Positions 16,294-27,300 of a stretch of DNA of 55,491 bases are shown in pieces; positions within the stretch are counted from its first letter, which is position 1; every line of letters begins with the position of its first letter. This DNA is from an uncultured Alistipes sp. (GTDB lineage Bacteria > Bacteroidota > Bacteroidia > Bacteroidales > Rikenellaceae). Location of the stretch: positions 1-55,491 of the forward strand of contig CANASP010000015.1 of the NCBI GenBank assembly GCA_947364365.1, in the 5' to 3' direction. The position numbers and the translations under genes are program-made. The notes below the pieces were generated by a model. It ran no database searches. It saw nothing but the letters and a program-made list of their open reading frames with translations, and was not told the origin of the DNA.

Positions 16294-17424
16294 CTATCTC
16301 GATGCGCCGTCCTCCTTGCCCTGCTCCCATTCGGAGACCAGCTCGGCGGTCCGCGTCAGGTAGTAGTCGGGCGCAAGGGGCGAATAGTCGAGGTAGGTGA
16401 AGGCGTCGCACCGCATCGGCACGGCCGGTTCGATCTGCGTCCCCTCGTGCCACTCGTTGAACGACGTGATGCCGACGTAGGGCGCACCGCTGGCGACGGC
16501 CGCGGCGAACATGGCGTCGTAATACGTTCCGTTCCCGCGGTCGCGCGTCGTCGAGCCGTTCCACGGCCTTACGCGCGTGTCGACATAACCCGGTCCGACG
16601 CAGGGGATGAACACCTTGCCGTGCAGCTCGGCCCACGCCTGCATCTTCGGCCAGTTGGCGGGCGTCGAACCGTAGGTGAATCCCGTCGCGGCGAAGTAGG
16701 TGTAGAAGCCGTCGAGGCCCGATTCGATGAAATACTCCTCTTCGTGCTGCCCCACCCACAGGCCGATCATCACCGCGTCGAGCTCCGTGCCGCGGATCGT
16801 CAGATCGCCGTCCGGCTGCAACAGCCGCGCCCACTCCGAGGCCGGGGTGAGATAGGAGTCGTAGATGAAGAAGCTGGGGCGCCCCTCCATGCGGTAGAAC
16901 GCCGGGTGCGAGCCGTAGCGGTCGAGCAGCGCAGCGATCTTCCCGCGCAGGTTCTCGGGGTTACGCCCGCCGTAGGGCTCGATGTGGAAGCAGACCTTCA
17001 TGCCGTGCCGCGCCGCCTCGTCGAAGAGCACGGGCAGGGCCGGCGATCCGAAGTCGTTGTCGCCCCACCACGTCACCACCGCCACGCCGATACGCGCCTT
17101 GGCCATCATCTCGACATGCCGCGCGATGATCGCGGGATCGGTGCTGCTGTAGTTTCGCAGCTCGGGATAGAAGTTGGCCGCGAGGTTGTCGCCGCCGGGG
17201 ATGGGGTCGGCCGGGCCGTCGTAGCCCGCCTTGCCGATCACGCCGTGGGCCCAGTGCACCTCCTCGCCGTTGACCTCGGTGTTGCCGTACCAGTTGTAAT
17301 AGAAGCAGAAGACCCGCTCGTCGGGCCCACCGGCCGCTTCGGTCGCAGACGGGCCGCAGCCCGCGCATCCCAACAGCGCGGCGCAGCCGGCCAACGTCGC
17401 AAAAAGTTTGTTTTTCATTCTCAT
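16294..17424 (-). CDS. GH99 endo-alpha-mannosidase/mannanase, lipoprotein
   Basis: A 376-residue exported enzyme of family GH99, which cuts internal alpha-mannosyl linkages (alpha-1,2 in the known bacterial enzymes). The lipoprotein signal ends at one of the Cys of LLGCAGC. Diagnostic blocks are YYNWYGN at the first strand, VTWWGDND, FHIEPYGGR, and FNEWHEGTQIEP near the C-terminus, which holds the catalytic Glu pair of the family. A much longer frame runs upstream but lacks a signal; MRMKNKLF at 17424 starts the signal peptide. Last gene of the susC operon. With GH92 it is the strongest pointer to an alpha-mannan substrate. Confidence 0.92.
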   Translation of the reverse strand: MRMKNKLFATLAGCAALLGCAGCGPSATEAAGGPDERVFCFYYNWYGNTEVNGEEVHWAHGVIGKAGYDGPADPIPGGDNLAANFYPELRNYSSTDPAIIARHVEMMAKARIGVAVVTWWGDNDFGSPALPVLFDEAARHGMKVCFHIEPYGGRNPENLRGKIAALLDRYGSHPAFYRMEGRPSFFIYDSYLTPASEWARLLQPDGDLTIRGTELDAVMIGLWVGQHEEEYFIESGLDGFYTYFAATGFTYGSTPANWPKMQAWAELHGKVFIPCVGPGYVDTRVRPWNGSTTRDRGNGTYYDAMFAAAVASGAPYVGITSFNEWHEGTQIEPAVPMRCDAFTYLDYSPLAPDYYLTRTAELVSEWEQGKEDGASR

Positions 17425-17510
17425 TTTCCGTTTCGTAAGATAGGGCCCGAGCCGGGAAGCGGAGGCTGCGCCGCTCTCGGACGCATCCTCCCCTCCGGCC
17501 GGAAACCCGA

Positions 17511-19601
17511 TTATTTTTCCATGACGACGACCGCCGACTGCGGGCCGAGGGTCACCTCGCCCGTGAACTTCGCGGGCGCGGGCCGCTCGGGCGACACGGC
17601 GACCAGCTGGGCCGACGAGCCGTCGATCTTCACGCTGGCCGTATTCGCACGCTTGGTGTCGACGTTGTAGACCACGACGGCCTTTTTCCCGGTCTTCGTA
17701 TTTCGGAACACCGTATAGCGGATTCCCTCGCCGCTCACCGTGGCGCCCAGCGTGTCCATGAACTCGCCGTTCCACAGGAAGTCGGCATAGCGCCGGCGCA
17801 GGTCATCGACCTTGCGGCCGTAGGCCATCACGCGCGGGAATTCGCCCAGATGCCCCTTGAAGTTGCGCACCTCGTAGCTGATGGCATAGCGGTCGGCCAG
17901 ACACATGTTGACGTGGTTCAGGTCGTTGTGGTCGATCACGGCGCAGGCGATCGGAACCGTAGGATCGACGTAGCGCAACACCGGCTCGTGCCAGTAGTCG
18001 GCACGCGTGTAGGTGCCGTAATACTGCGACTGGAGGTCGTAGCACCCCTCGCCCACCATCAGGAAATCGGGATTCGACCGCTGGCACATCTCGTAGAACT
18101 CGCGGCCCAGCTTGTCGGCGCCCTGGTAGTTGAACCCGGGGACACGGTGCCCGTGGCTGGGATCGAAGCAGAGCATGGCACCCGCGTGGTGCTGGTTCTC
18201 GTCGTAGACCATACCGGCGGCACCCAGGTCGAGGCACTTCTGGAACTCGGCGTGGAGCATGCCGCGCAAGGTGTCGTCCATCATGCAGTGGATACTGAAG
18301 CGACGCGTGTTGACGCCGATCAGCTGCGTATAGGTGTTGTAGTTGTAGCCGGGATGCACGTAGGGGTCGAGCGCGGCGTTGATCGCACGGTGCGGCAGGT
18401 ACTTCTCGTGGCCATCGGCCGTCAGGTCGGCCCACGTGAACTTGGTGAAGAGCAGGATGTTCACACCCTTTTTCTGCGCATCGGCGATCGCCTCGCGCAA
18501 CTCCTTCTCCGTACCCAGACGGGGATCGACCGAGAAGTTGGGCACGCCGCGGTCCTGGCCGCCGTAGGCCCAGCCCGTCAGCTGAATGGCGTTGACGCCG
18601 TAGCGGCGGGCCTCGTCGACATATCTCTTCAGGTCCTTGAACCTGAAGTTGATGCGGCTCTCCGACGAGTTGATCTGCAACTGCTGCCACGTGTTGACCC
18701 GATCGAGCCAGGCGGCGCGGTGCGGCTCGACGAACCACGTCTTGCGCCAGGCCTTGTAGATGTCGGCCCCCTTGTGCCAGCTGCCCTCGTAGGGCGCCAT
18801 GATGAACGGGACGAGCGTGCGCTCCTCGCCGGGCTGAAGATAGAGCATGCGGGCCGCCTTGAGCTGCGTGCGCATCATGCGGCGCTCGCCGCGGTCGCGT
18901 TTCGAGGTCGCGGCACCCGCCTCGGCGGCATATCCCTCGACAGGAAGCGTCTCGTAGAGGCAGCGGATATATTCGTCGAGCTTGTGGTCCATACTCGACA
19001 GATAGAGGCCCTGCTTGGTATTATGAACCAGCGTGAAGGCGTGTTCGGGCAGGTTGCTCCACCCCGAGCCCGCCTCGCGCGGATAGAGCTCCTCGGTGTT
19101 GAACTTCGTGTAGGTGAAATACTGGAACAGCATGCGCTCCGTATCCTCGGGCACGGTCACCTCGCCCACGAAGGGCCACGCGAGCTGCTCGACGACCGCG
19201 TCCGATGCGTTGTCGAGGCTGCCGTCGTAGACCAGTCCGTCGTCGGTCAGGGCGATGCGTCCGCGGAAGTCGATGGCGAGCTGGTCCGAACCCACCTTGA
19301 GACCCTTCCACACGAACGTCAGACAGTCGTCCGAGAGCGTCACCTCGGGACGCGCCTGCGACGATTCGTTGACGACGAAGAAGCGCCCGTCTGCCAGCTT
19401 GACATTGGCCTCGAAGGCGCGGCCCACGGCTGCATCCGCCAACAGATTCCACCCCGTCAGCTTGCTCCGCAAGCCGACGAGGGCGCCGCTCTCAAGATCG
19501 ATCTCGGCCCGCAACGTGCCGTTTTCGAGCGTATAGAGCTGCCGGGCCTCGGCCATGGAGGCGCAAATCAGGCCGGAAAGTATCAAAAGTAATTTCTTCA
19601 T
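17511..19601 (-). CDS. DUF6259-like putative glycoside hydrolase (paralogue 1)
   Basis: A 696-residue secreted protein with a signal peptide cleaved near residue 19. The N-terminal 260 residues are a beta-sandwich opening with LENGTLRAEIDLESGALVGL. A TIM-barrel-like centre follows, with NAIQLTGWAYGGQDRGVPNF, AGMVYDENQHH and MVGEGCYD as acid-containing strand ends. The last 130 residues are a beta domain ending in QSAVVVMEK. It is a clear paralogue of the upstream neighbour (19615-21624): the opening and closing blocks match. I recall this layout as DUF6259, whose activity is not established to my knowledge. Part of the susC operon, 13 bases after its paralogue. Confidence 0.75.
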   Translation of the reverse strand: MKKLLLILSGLICASMAEARQLYTLENGTLRAEIDLESGALVGLRSKLTGWNLLADAAVGRAFEANVKLADGRFFVVNESSQARPEVTLSDDCLTFVWKGLKVGSDQLAIDFRGRIALTDDGLVYDGSLDNASDAVVEQLAWPFVGEVTVPEDTERMLFQYFTYTKFNTEELYPREAGSGWSNLPEHAFTLVHNTKQGLYLSSMDHKLDEYIRCLYETLPVEGYAAEAGAATSKRDRGERRMMRTQLKAARMLYLQPGEERTLVPFIMAPYEGSWHKGADIYKAWRKTWFVEPHRAAWLDRVNTWQQLQINSSESRINFRFKDLKRYVDEARRYGVNAIQLTGWAYGGQDRGVPNFSVDPRLGTEKELREAIADAQKKGVNILLFTKFTWADLTADGHEKYLPHRAINAALDPYVHPGYNYNTYTQLIGVNTRRFSIHCMMDDTLRGMLHAEFQKCLDLGAAGMVYDENQHHAGAMLCFDPSHGHRVPGFNYQGADKLGREFYEMCQRSNPDFLMVGEGCYDLQSQYYGTYTRADYWHEPVLRYVDPTVPIACAVIDHNDLNHVNMCLADRYAISYEVRNFKGHLGEFPRVMAYGRKVDDLRRRYADFLWNGEFMDTLGATVSGEGIRYTVFRNTKTGKKAVVVYNVDTKRANTASVKIDGSSAQLVAVSPERPAPAKFTGEVTLGPQSAVVVMEK

Positions 19602-19614
19602 GGTATATCGGGGT

Positions 19615-21624
19615 TTATTTTTCGAAAATCACGACAGCCGACTGCGGTGCGATCTCCACACTGCCGTCGAAGGGCTTCGGAGAGGGGTCCTCGGGGGTCG
19701 CATAGCGCATGGCGGCAGCGCCCGGCAGCGACACCTCGGCTTTCGACGACCGTTCGGTTCCCATGTTCACCACCACGACGGCCCGGGTTCCGTCCGCTCC
19801 CGCGAATACCGAATAGTCCAGATCGGAGCCGCTCACCTGCGCACCCCGGCGCTCGACGAACTCCGCCTTCCAGAGCTGCGCGGCATAGCGTTCGCGCAGC
19901 GCCTTGATCTGCCGTCCGTAGGCGGCGATGTGGGGATATTCGTCCAGGTGGCTGCCGTGGAAATTGAGGTCGTAGGCGATGTTGAAGCGGTTGAGCAGCG
20001 CCAGGTTCATGTCGCGGCGGGCCCGGCGCACCTCGACGCGCGCGATGATGGGCGTCGCGGGATTCATATAGCGGCGCTTGGCGTATTCGGCCTCCGAAGC
20101 GTCGAGCGCATAGCCGTCGTAGAACGCCAGCTGGCTGTCGAGGAAGCCGAATCCCAGGGCGACCTTGTCCGCCCCGCTCCGCAGCGCCTCGGCCATCTCG
20201 CGGTCGAGCTTCAGCACGCCGGCGGCCGTCGGTTCGCCCGCACGGTGTCCGTGGCTTTCGTCGAAGCAAAAGAACGATTTGTCGCGGTGGTCGGGATCGC
20301 GGTTGACATAGCCGTCGGCCGCACGCAAGGCCGGCAGCGCCAGCCACTCCTGCCGCACGATCCGCTGAAACTCGGGAGCCAGCGGGCAGAGCAGCGAACG
20401 GTTATAGGCCCAACCGAAGGGATCGTTCATCACGAAACGCTCGTATTTGGCGGCATATGCCTTCTTGTGGGTATCGGTCTCGTACCACCGGGTCTCCAGA
20501 ACGACCCGCACGCCGAGCTCGCGGCAGGCGGCGATCGCCTCGTCGAGTCCGGCGACCTGCCCGACCCCTTCGTCGGTCGCGCGGTACCAGCCGCGCACCT
20601 GCAAGACGTCGACGCCCTGACGGGCCGCCTCGCGCGCATAACGCACCAGGTCGTCGCCGCTGCCGATACCGACCTTCCACCACGTCAGCGGCTCGCGCAG
20701 CCATGCGGCGGCCGGTGCGGATGCGGCCTCGCGGCGCTCCTTCTTATAGATGTCCACACCTGCGGTCCACGGACCGGCGTAGGGGGCCAGCCGGACCGGA
20801 TCGAGCATCGTCCGTTCGCCGGGCTTGTTGAAAACGACCTGGTTCGCCTTGAACTGGATACGCACCATTTCGCCGTCGATCTCGTCGGCATAGGGGTTGA
20901 CCCCGCGCTCCTCGAACCCGGGGATCAGCTCGAACGAAGTGATGACCATATGGCGCGGCGCGGCGTCGCGTGTGTAGACCATGAAGCCCTGGTCGCGGTT
21001 GCGGACCTGCAAATAGGCGCGCTCGGGCAGTTCGTAGGTCGAGGTGGGATAGTCCACGCCCCAGTAGCCGTGCTGGTTGAAAAAGTGCGGAAAGAGTTCG
21101 CGCTGGTCGTTGCGCGTCGAGTGGTGCAGCGGCTGCGTCTTGTCGGGCACTGACACCTCGCCCAGACAGGGCCAGGAGACATACTCGACCGGGTAGGGGC
21201 TGCCGTTGATCACTTCGCCGCCGTATTCGAGACCCGAATCGGTCAGGCGGACCTCGCCGCGGAACGTGACGTCGACCGGCTCGGCCAGGTGGGACGACCT
21301 AAGGCGGCTCCACGTGAAGACGATCCGATCGTCGGTGCGCTCGATCGTGGGATCCTGCTGCTCCGTGCCCTTCACGACATTGAACCGGCAATCCTGCTCG
21401 GTCATCTCCTTGCCTTCGAGCGGCAGGAGCAGTTCGAACGATTGTCCCAGCACGGCGCGGTCCATGATCTTCCAGCCCGAAGCCTTGTCGACCAGACCGA
21501 CCAGCGCACCGCTCTTCGCATCGAACGTCGCTGCGATCCGATCGTTCTCCAGCGAGATCGTCCCCTTCGCCGCGAAAAGCGACGGACACGATAGGATCAT
21601 CCAGATGTAAAGAAGTTTTTTCAT
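19615..21624 (-). CDS. DUF6259-like putative glycoside hydrolase (paralogue 2)
   Basis: A 669-residue secreted protein, signal peptide to about residue 18 (PSLFAA). It shares architecture with the next gene: LENDRIAATFDAKSGALVGLV at the start, a DIYKKERREA linker, a barrel with VLQVRGWYRATDEGVG, FFCFDESHGHRAG and LGFGFLDSQ, then YGRQIKALRERYAAQLWKAEF and a closing QSAVVIFEK. Divergence between the two copies is large, so they probably attack different linkages. Acid residues in DESHGH are candidates for catalysis, by analogy with DENQHH in the paralogue. Fourth gene of the susC operon. Confidence 0.75.
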   Translation of the reverse strand: MKKLLYIWMILSCPSLFAAKGTISLENDRIAATFDAKSGALVGLVDKASGWKIMDRAVLGQSFELLLPLEGKEMTEQDCRFNVVKGTEQQDPTIERTDDRIVFTWSRLRSSHLAEPVDVTFRGEVRLTDSGLEYGGEVINGSPYPVEYVSWPCLGEVSVPDKTQPLHHSTRNDQRELFPHFFNQHGYWGVDYPTSTYELPERAYLQVRNRDQGFMVYTRDAAPRHMVITSFELIPGFEERGVNPYADEIDGEMVRIQFKANQVVFNKPGERTMLDPVRLAPYAGPWTAGVDIYKKERREAASAPAAAWLREPLTWWKVGIGSGDDLVRYAREAARQGVDVLQVRGWYRATDEGVGQVAGLDEAIAACRELGVRVVLETRWYETDTHKKAYAAKYERFVMNDPFGWAYNRSLLCPLAPEFQRIVRQEWLALPALRAADGYVNRDPDHRDKSFFCFDESHGHRAGEPTAAGVLKLDREMAEALRSGADKVALGFGFLDSQLAFYDGYALDASEAEYAKRRYMNPATPIIARVEVRRARRDMNLALLNRFNIAYDLNFHGSHLDEYPHIAAYGRQIKALRERYAAQLWKAEFVERRGAQVSGSDLDYSVFAGADGTRAVVVVNMGTERSSKAEVSLPGAAAMRYATPEDPSPKPFDGSVEIAPQSAVVIFEK

Positions 21625-21680
21625 AGAAATTAGGGATTAGAAAAGAGGGAGGAGCCGCCTCGTGGCTCCTCCCGAAAAAA

Positions 21681-22373
21681 TCAGATGGTCAGCCGTACCG
21701 CGGGGGCGTAGTTGTGCTTGGCGTTGGCCACGTCGACCACGGCGCCGACACGGAAGTAATAGGCCTGCCCCGACTTGAACTGGGACCGGCTCATCCGCAG
21801 CGTGAAGACACGCCCCGTATCCTTGAACGATTCGTTGACGTTCTGCGTCGTGCGGGCTTGCGCAAAGCTGTCGCCGACCACGTAGTCGATATGGCCGAAC
21901 AGGGCGACGGAACGCACGGCGCTCTCTACGGTGGGGGTCACGGTGAAGGTCGCCACGATGTCGTCCGCCTCCTTGCGGATCGCCACGTCGGAGATGCGGA
22001 TATAGGGCTGCACCTCGAAATCGAGCCGGTTCTCGCCGCGCTTGACCTCATAGCCCTCCAGACGGTCGGGAATGACGAAATTGCTCTCCTCGAAATAGAT
22101 GTCGTACCGGGCTGCGAACATCAGGTCGTTGCGGTACTCGCCGTTGACCCGGAAGATCATCTGCTGCCGGTCGGGATTCTCGAAGCCGAGCTCCTCGTAC
22201 ATGATCTTGGTGCCGTTGATGTCCTGCTGGACCAGTTCCCCGGTCCGGATGTCGCGCACCTCGCCGTAGATTCGGGCGTTCGGCCCGTCGTAGTTGTCCA
22301 GCTCGCACGCGGTGAGCGACAGGGAGAGGATCGCCGCGGCGGCGACATATCTAAATTCAAACACGTTTTTCAT
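21681..22373 (-). CDS. DUF3823-family surface glycan-binding lipoprotein
   Basis: A 230-residue lipoprotein (SLSLTAC lipobox near residue 23) in the position that SusE/SusF-type proteins take behind susD. It begins ELDNYDGPNARIYGEVRD, the usual entry of DUF3823, which then folds as two beta-sandwich domains. Expected to sit on the outer face and help bind the glycan; it is not an enzyme. It follows susD by 15 bases. Confidence 0.85.
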   Translation of the reverse strand: MKNVFEFRYVAAAAILSLSLTACELDNYDGPNARIYGEVRDIRTGELVQQDINGTKIMYEELGFENPDRQQMIFRVNGEYRNDLMFAARYDIYFEESNFVIPDRLEGYEVKRGENRLDFEVQPYIRISDVAIRKEADDIVATFTVTPTVESAVRSVALFGHIDYVVGDSFAQARTTQNVNESFKDTGRVFTLRMSRSQFKSGQAYYFRVGAVVDVANAKHNYAPAVRLTI

Positions 22374-22388
22374 ACTCTGCGAAGATCG

Positions 22389-24299
22389 TTAGTAGTTGGG
22401 GTTATTGACCAGTCCGTTGCTGGAGATACCCGGAATGGGTCGGTAATAGGCTTTCGGTTCGAACTTGTGCTGCGCGTTGCCGGGCTCGACCTCGGCCCGC
22501 ACGAAGATGTACTTCTTCTCGCCGCTCGTGAAGTCGAGCATGGGCACCAGACCGCGGCGGCGGAAGCTGCCGTCGAAGATGGTGTGGAACTCGCGCAGGC
22601 GGAAATAGTCCCAGATCGAGTTGTACTCCAGCGCGAACTCGGAACGGCGCTCGCGGCGGACGTTCTCCGACGTCAGGTCGAGGTCGTCGAGGAAGCCGGC
22701 GCGGCGGTGCACCTTGTTGAGCGCCTCGCGCGCGGTCATCACGCCCTGGGCGTCGGGCAGCGCGCTCTCGGCCACGGCCTCGGCGTAGTTCATCAGCACC
22801 TCGGCGTAGCGCAGGTCGACGAACGGCGTGGTCACCTGGTCCCACACCTGGTCGCCCTGACCCTTGAGGTACTTCTTCAGCAGGAAGCCCGAGCGGGTGC
22901 CGTTGGCGCGGTTGTCGACCCAGCCCGAATAGCGGCCCTCGTCGGAATCGCCCTTGCCGTAGTAGGTCACCCCGTCGAACGTGTAGCTGTCGTTGGCCTG
23001 CCATACGACCGATCCGTCGGCACGGCGCAGACCGCCCTGGATCAGGATCGTCTGACCGCCCCACTGCGTGCCGGGAAGGATCACCGACGCATAGAGACGC
23101 GGATCGCGGTCGGCGAAAATCTCGGCCATGTCGTCGTAGCGCCTGTAGGCGACGCCCGCGTCGAACGCGTTGGTGCCGTAGTCCTCGTTTCCGTCGACGG
23201 TCGTCGCCAGCTTCACGTCGTAGGTGCCCTTGCGCGTCACCGGATCGATGACGGCATACGACTCGACCAGGTCGAGCGTCGGGCAGCACCGGCCGCCGTA
23301 CTCTACGGACAGCTGGTTCGGCTCGTGCCATTTGCCCATGTTGTGGGCGATGCCGGGATAGACATAGTCGCGCAGGAACATCACCTCCGAGATCCCCTTG
23401 CCCTCCACGAAGAGCTTGCGGTAATTCTCGGCGGCCTCCTCCGGCGACGAGGGGTTCTCGCCGTAGAGTGCGAAGCGGCCGCTGCGGATCACCTCGGCCG
23501 AAGCGTCGATACACTCCCGGTAGAAGAACTCGATGTCGGCGTCGGTGAAACCGCCCACGAGCTTCTGCGTCACGGCATCGCCGGTGAGCATCGCCCCCTC
23601 GCGGTTCCAGAACTTGCCGACCGACGCGGCGTAGAGCGCCGCGCGCGACTTGAGCGCATAGGCCGTCCAGCGGTTGGCGCGCTCCTGCGTGGTGGCATCG
23701 GGAAGGCTCGCGGCAGCCTTGTCGCACAGGTCGAGAATGAAGCGCCACGTGTCGACCTCCGTGCTGCGCGGCACCTTGACGGCCTCGTAGTCGCCGTTAT
23801 ACTGCTGCACCTCGGTGATCAGCGGCACGCCACCGTAGCGGCGGGCCAACGCGAAATAGGTGTAGGCCATCATGAAATAGTACTCGCCCATCACCCGATC
23901 GATGGTCGCGGGGTTCGAAGGCTTCATCAGCGGGATGTTCTCCTTGAGCTCGTTGTAGCCGCGGACATACTTGTAGAGCGCCTCCCAGTTGCCGTAGCGG
24001 TCGGTCTGGCTGGCGACGTCGCCCCACTCGCTGTGGACGGCCTCGGGACCCGACATCATGTTGGTCTTGCCGCCGTCGCAGCGACCGACGTTGTAGCCGC
24101 CGCCGGTGAAGTCGAACCGGAAATCCTCGATGGGCAGGTTATAGTAATGGCTGGCCATGTAGGCGTTGATGCCTCCGTCGCTCGACAGCAGCGCGTCGCC
24201 CGTTACACGGTCTTTGGGTTCTACCTCCAGAAAGTCGGCGCAGGAGACCGCTCCGAAAATCGCGGCGAGACCCAGTATCGAATATTTGAAGTTTTTCAT
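22389..24299 (-). CDS. SusD/RagB-family surface glycan-binding protein
   Basis: A 636-residue lipoprotein with lipobox GAVSC near residue 20. It shows the usual SusD start CADFLEVEPKDRVTGD, TPR-like helices (NRWTAYALKSRAALYAAS) and the C-terminal SusD block LRYAEVLMNYAEAVAE with REALNKVHRRAG and RRSEFALEYNSIWDYFRLR. It forms the lid on the SusC porter and captures the oligosaccharide. Starts 12 bases after susC ends. Confidence 0.95.
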   Translation of the reverse strand: MKNFKYSILGLAAIFGAVSCADFLEVEPKDRVTGDALLSSDGGINAYMASHYYNLPIEDFRFDFTGGGYNVGRCDGGKTNMMSGPEAVHSEWGDVASQTDRYGNWEALYKYVRGYNELKENIPLMKPSNPATIDRVMGEYYFMMAYTYFALARRYGGVPLITEVQQYNGDYEAVKVPRSTEVDTWRFILDLCDKAAASLPDATTQERANRWTAYALKSRAALYAASVGKFWNREGAMLTGDAVTQKLVGGFTDADIEFFYRECIDASAEVIRSGRFALYGENPSSPEEAAENYRKLFVEGKGISEVMFLRDYVYPGIAHNMGKWHEPNQLSVEYGGRCCPTLDLVESYAVIDPVTRKGTYDVKLATTVDGNEDYGTNAFDAGVAYRRYDDMAEIFADRDPRLYASVILPGTQWGGQTILIQGGLRRADGSVVWQANDSYTFDGVTYYGKGDSDEGRYSGWVDNRANGTRSGFLLKKYLKGQGDQVWDQVTTPFVDLRYAEVLMNYAEAVAESALPDAQGVMTAREALNKVHRRAGFLDDLDLTSENVRRERRSEFALEYNSIWDYFRLREFHTIFDGSFRRRGLVPMLDFTSGEKKYIFVRAEVEPGNAQHKFEPKAYYRPIPGISSNGLVNNPNY

Positions 24300-24311
24300 G
24301 TGCGGGAATCT

Positions 24312-27300
24312 TTAGAAGGTGAGATTGACACCCAGGTTATAGGATTTCTGCAAGGGGTACTGGAATCCGTTGCCGTCGGAGATTTCGGGGTCGAACTCCT
24401 TGAGGTACTTGTTGCAGATGACAAGCGGGTTGGTCAGGTTGATGTAGCAACGCAGTTTGGAGATGCCCGAACCGCGCAGCAGACGGGCGGGCAGCGTATA
24501 GCCCAGTTCGACGTTCTTCAGACGGGCGTGGGCCGCATTGACGCGCTGAATGTTGCTCACCAGACGGTTGGCTCCGTTGTCGGCGTCGGTGCGCCGCGTC
24601 GCGGGGTACTTGCCGGGGATCCACTCGCTGTTGGGATCGTAGACGTCGGCCAGGTGCCAGCGGTCGTAGTAGAACGCCGGCGAGTTGGACGAGTCGAGCG
24701 CCAGCACGTTGCCCAGCACCTCGCTGTACATGGCCGTATATTTCGCCGCGCCCGACCAGAGCATGTTGAAGTCGAGCCCCTTCCAGCTGGCGTAGAGCGT
24801 GATGCCGAACGTCATCTTGGGCTGGCCGTTCCAGAACATCGGCTTCATGTCCTTGTCGTTGATCACGCCGTCGCCGTTGAGATCGAGGTGCATGTAATCG
24901 CCCGGCAGCGTCTTCGAGTTGCCGTATCCGCCCGTCTCGATCACGCCGTTGCGGATCTGGTCGTAGTTCTCGTAGCGGCCGATCACCTCGTAGCCCCATC
25001 CGATATCGTGGTAGCGATCGATGTTCCCGTTCCTCCAGCGGTCCCAGCTGCTGCGATAGGGCGAGCGCTCCTGGTAGGTGGTCTTCGAGCGGCTGAAGTT
25101 CATGTTGGCCGTGACGCCGTAGTGGAACTCGCCCACCGTATTGCGGTGGCCGATCATCAGTTCGAAACCTTCGGTGCGGTCCGAGTTGAGATTCTCCTGC
25201 GGCATGGAGGCGCCGAACGTATTGGGCAGCGCCCCCAGACGGGTGCCGAGCAGCCCATCGCGGTCGCGACGGTAGATGTCGAACGAGAAGTCCAGCAGAC
25301 CGTCCCACATCGTCAGGTCCATACCGAAGTCGGTCGTCTCCGTGGAGACCCACGTCAGGTTGGCGTTCATCAGCCCCGAGCTGACATAGCCGCTGGTATA
25401 CGTGCCGCCTCCGAGCACATAGCCGCCACCGCCGACATAACCGGGAACATACTGGAACGGATTGCCGACATCCTCGCCCGAACGGCCCCACGACGCGCGG
25501 ATCTTCAGGTTGCTCAGGAAGGCGACGTTATCCTTGAGGAACGGCTCCTCGGAGATGCGCCAAGCCGCCGACACGACGGGGAAAAAGCCCCAGCGCCGGT
25601 CGGGCGCATAGCGATACGAGCCGTCCTCGCGGAATGCGAATTCGACCATGTACTTGCTCTTGAAGTCGTAGTTGAAACGTCCCACGACCGAGACGAAGGT
25701 CTGTTCGCTGGTGTTTCCGCCGGTCTGCTGTCCGGTGACGGGCGCACGGTCGATGTTGTCGGTCGTGAACAGGTCGTTGTCGTAGAAACGCTTGGCGCTC
25801 AGGTAGCGGCCCGTTTCGCGACGGGTTTCGAACACGGCCACGGCGCTCACGTTGTGAGCGTCGGCGAAGGTGCGCTTGTAATTGATCGACCCCTGGAAAT
25901 TGAGACGCGACGAATCCCAATCTTCCTCCTGGATGCTGGGATCGTAGTTGGCCGAAGAGGCATAGGAGTCGTCGAGCGACGAGTAGGTGTAGGTCATCAC
26001 GCGCTTCTGGACGCGGGTGCGGATCGTGTTCTTCGAGTCGTAGGCCACCTGCGCCTTGAGCGAAAGGCCCTCGACGCCGGGCATGTCGAACGTCGCGCTC
26101 AACGACGACTGGAAGAACTTGTCGCGCCACTCGCCGTAGCCGAACAGATCGCGGTCGGAGAAGGCCACCGGGTTATCGTTGATCGGACGGGGCCGGTTGT
26201 AGTAGAGCGGATTGTTGTTGGCGAACACGGTCTCCGAAGGGATGATGCCGTGCACGGCCTTGTTGAGATAGAAGAATGCGTCGTCCCACGTACCGGGCTG
26301 CTTGCGCAGGTCGGTATATCCCGAGAGGTTCAGGTCGAAACGCAGGTATTTGTTCACCTTGAGCTTGTTGCCGCTGCGGAACGAATATTTGTCGTAGCCG
26401 ATGTCGCCCGAGCGCAACATGCCGTTGTCGGTCATGTAGCCGACGCTCGTATAGGTCGATACGCGGTCCGTACCGCCTTCGAGGACGATGTTGTACTGGT
26501 GCTGGAAGGCCGCCTTCTTGAAGACCTCGTTGTACCAGTCGACGTTCGGGAGGGACTGGTAGGCCTGCAACTCCTCGCGCGTGGCGAAATAGGGCGAGCC
26601 GCCCGAATAGACTCCGTCCTCGTTACGGATCTCCCAGTACTGATAGGCATTCATCATCCGGGTGTGCTGCGTGGGCTGGGAGAATCCCCAGTTGGCGTTG
26701 AGCGACACGTGCAGCGGGCCCTGCGAGCCGGCTTTGGTCGTCACCAGGATGGCGCCGTTGCTCGAATTGATACCGTAGATCGCCGCCGAGGCGTCCTTGA
26801 GCACCGTGATGCTCTCGATATCTTCGGGGTTGAGTTTCTGGAATTCGGTCGTCTCGTTGCGCACCACGCCGTCGATGACGATCATCGGCGTTCCCAGACC
26901 GCGCACGTTGATATTGGTGGAGAAGCTGCCCGGCATACCGTTGGTCTGACGGATGCGCAGTCCCGGAACCTTGCCGGCCAGTGCGACGGCCAGCGACGGG
27001 GCCTTGGTCGTGAGAATATCCTTGTTGGAAATACTCGACACGGCACCCGAGAGGGTCGCCTTCTTCTGCGTGCCGTAACCCACGACCACGACTTCGTCCA
27101 GCGCCGAGGCCGACGAAGCGAGCACCACATGCAGGTCCGCGCCGACAGGGCGCTCTACGGGCTCCATGCCCAGGAACGAGAATACGAGTGTCCGGGCCGA
27201 CTCCGGCACCTCGAACGAGAACCGGCCCTCCGAATCGGTCGTCGCGCCTACCGCGGTGCCCTTCACCAGCACGTTGCAGCCGACGATCGGCACGTCGCTC

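Noticed and set aside
24312-27293. SusC starting at the internal GTG at 27293
   Set aside because: That protein would lack a signal peptide, while a perfect signal peptide lies upstream in the other frame across the C9 tract.
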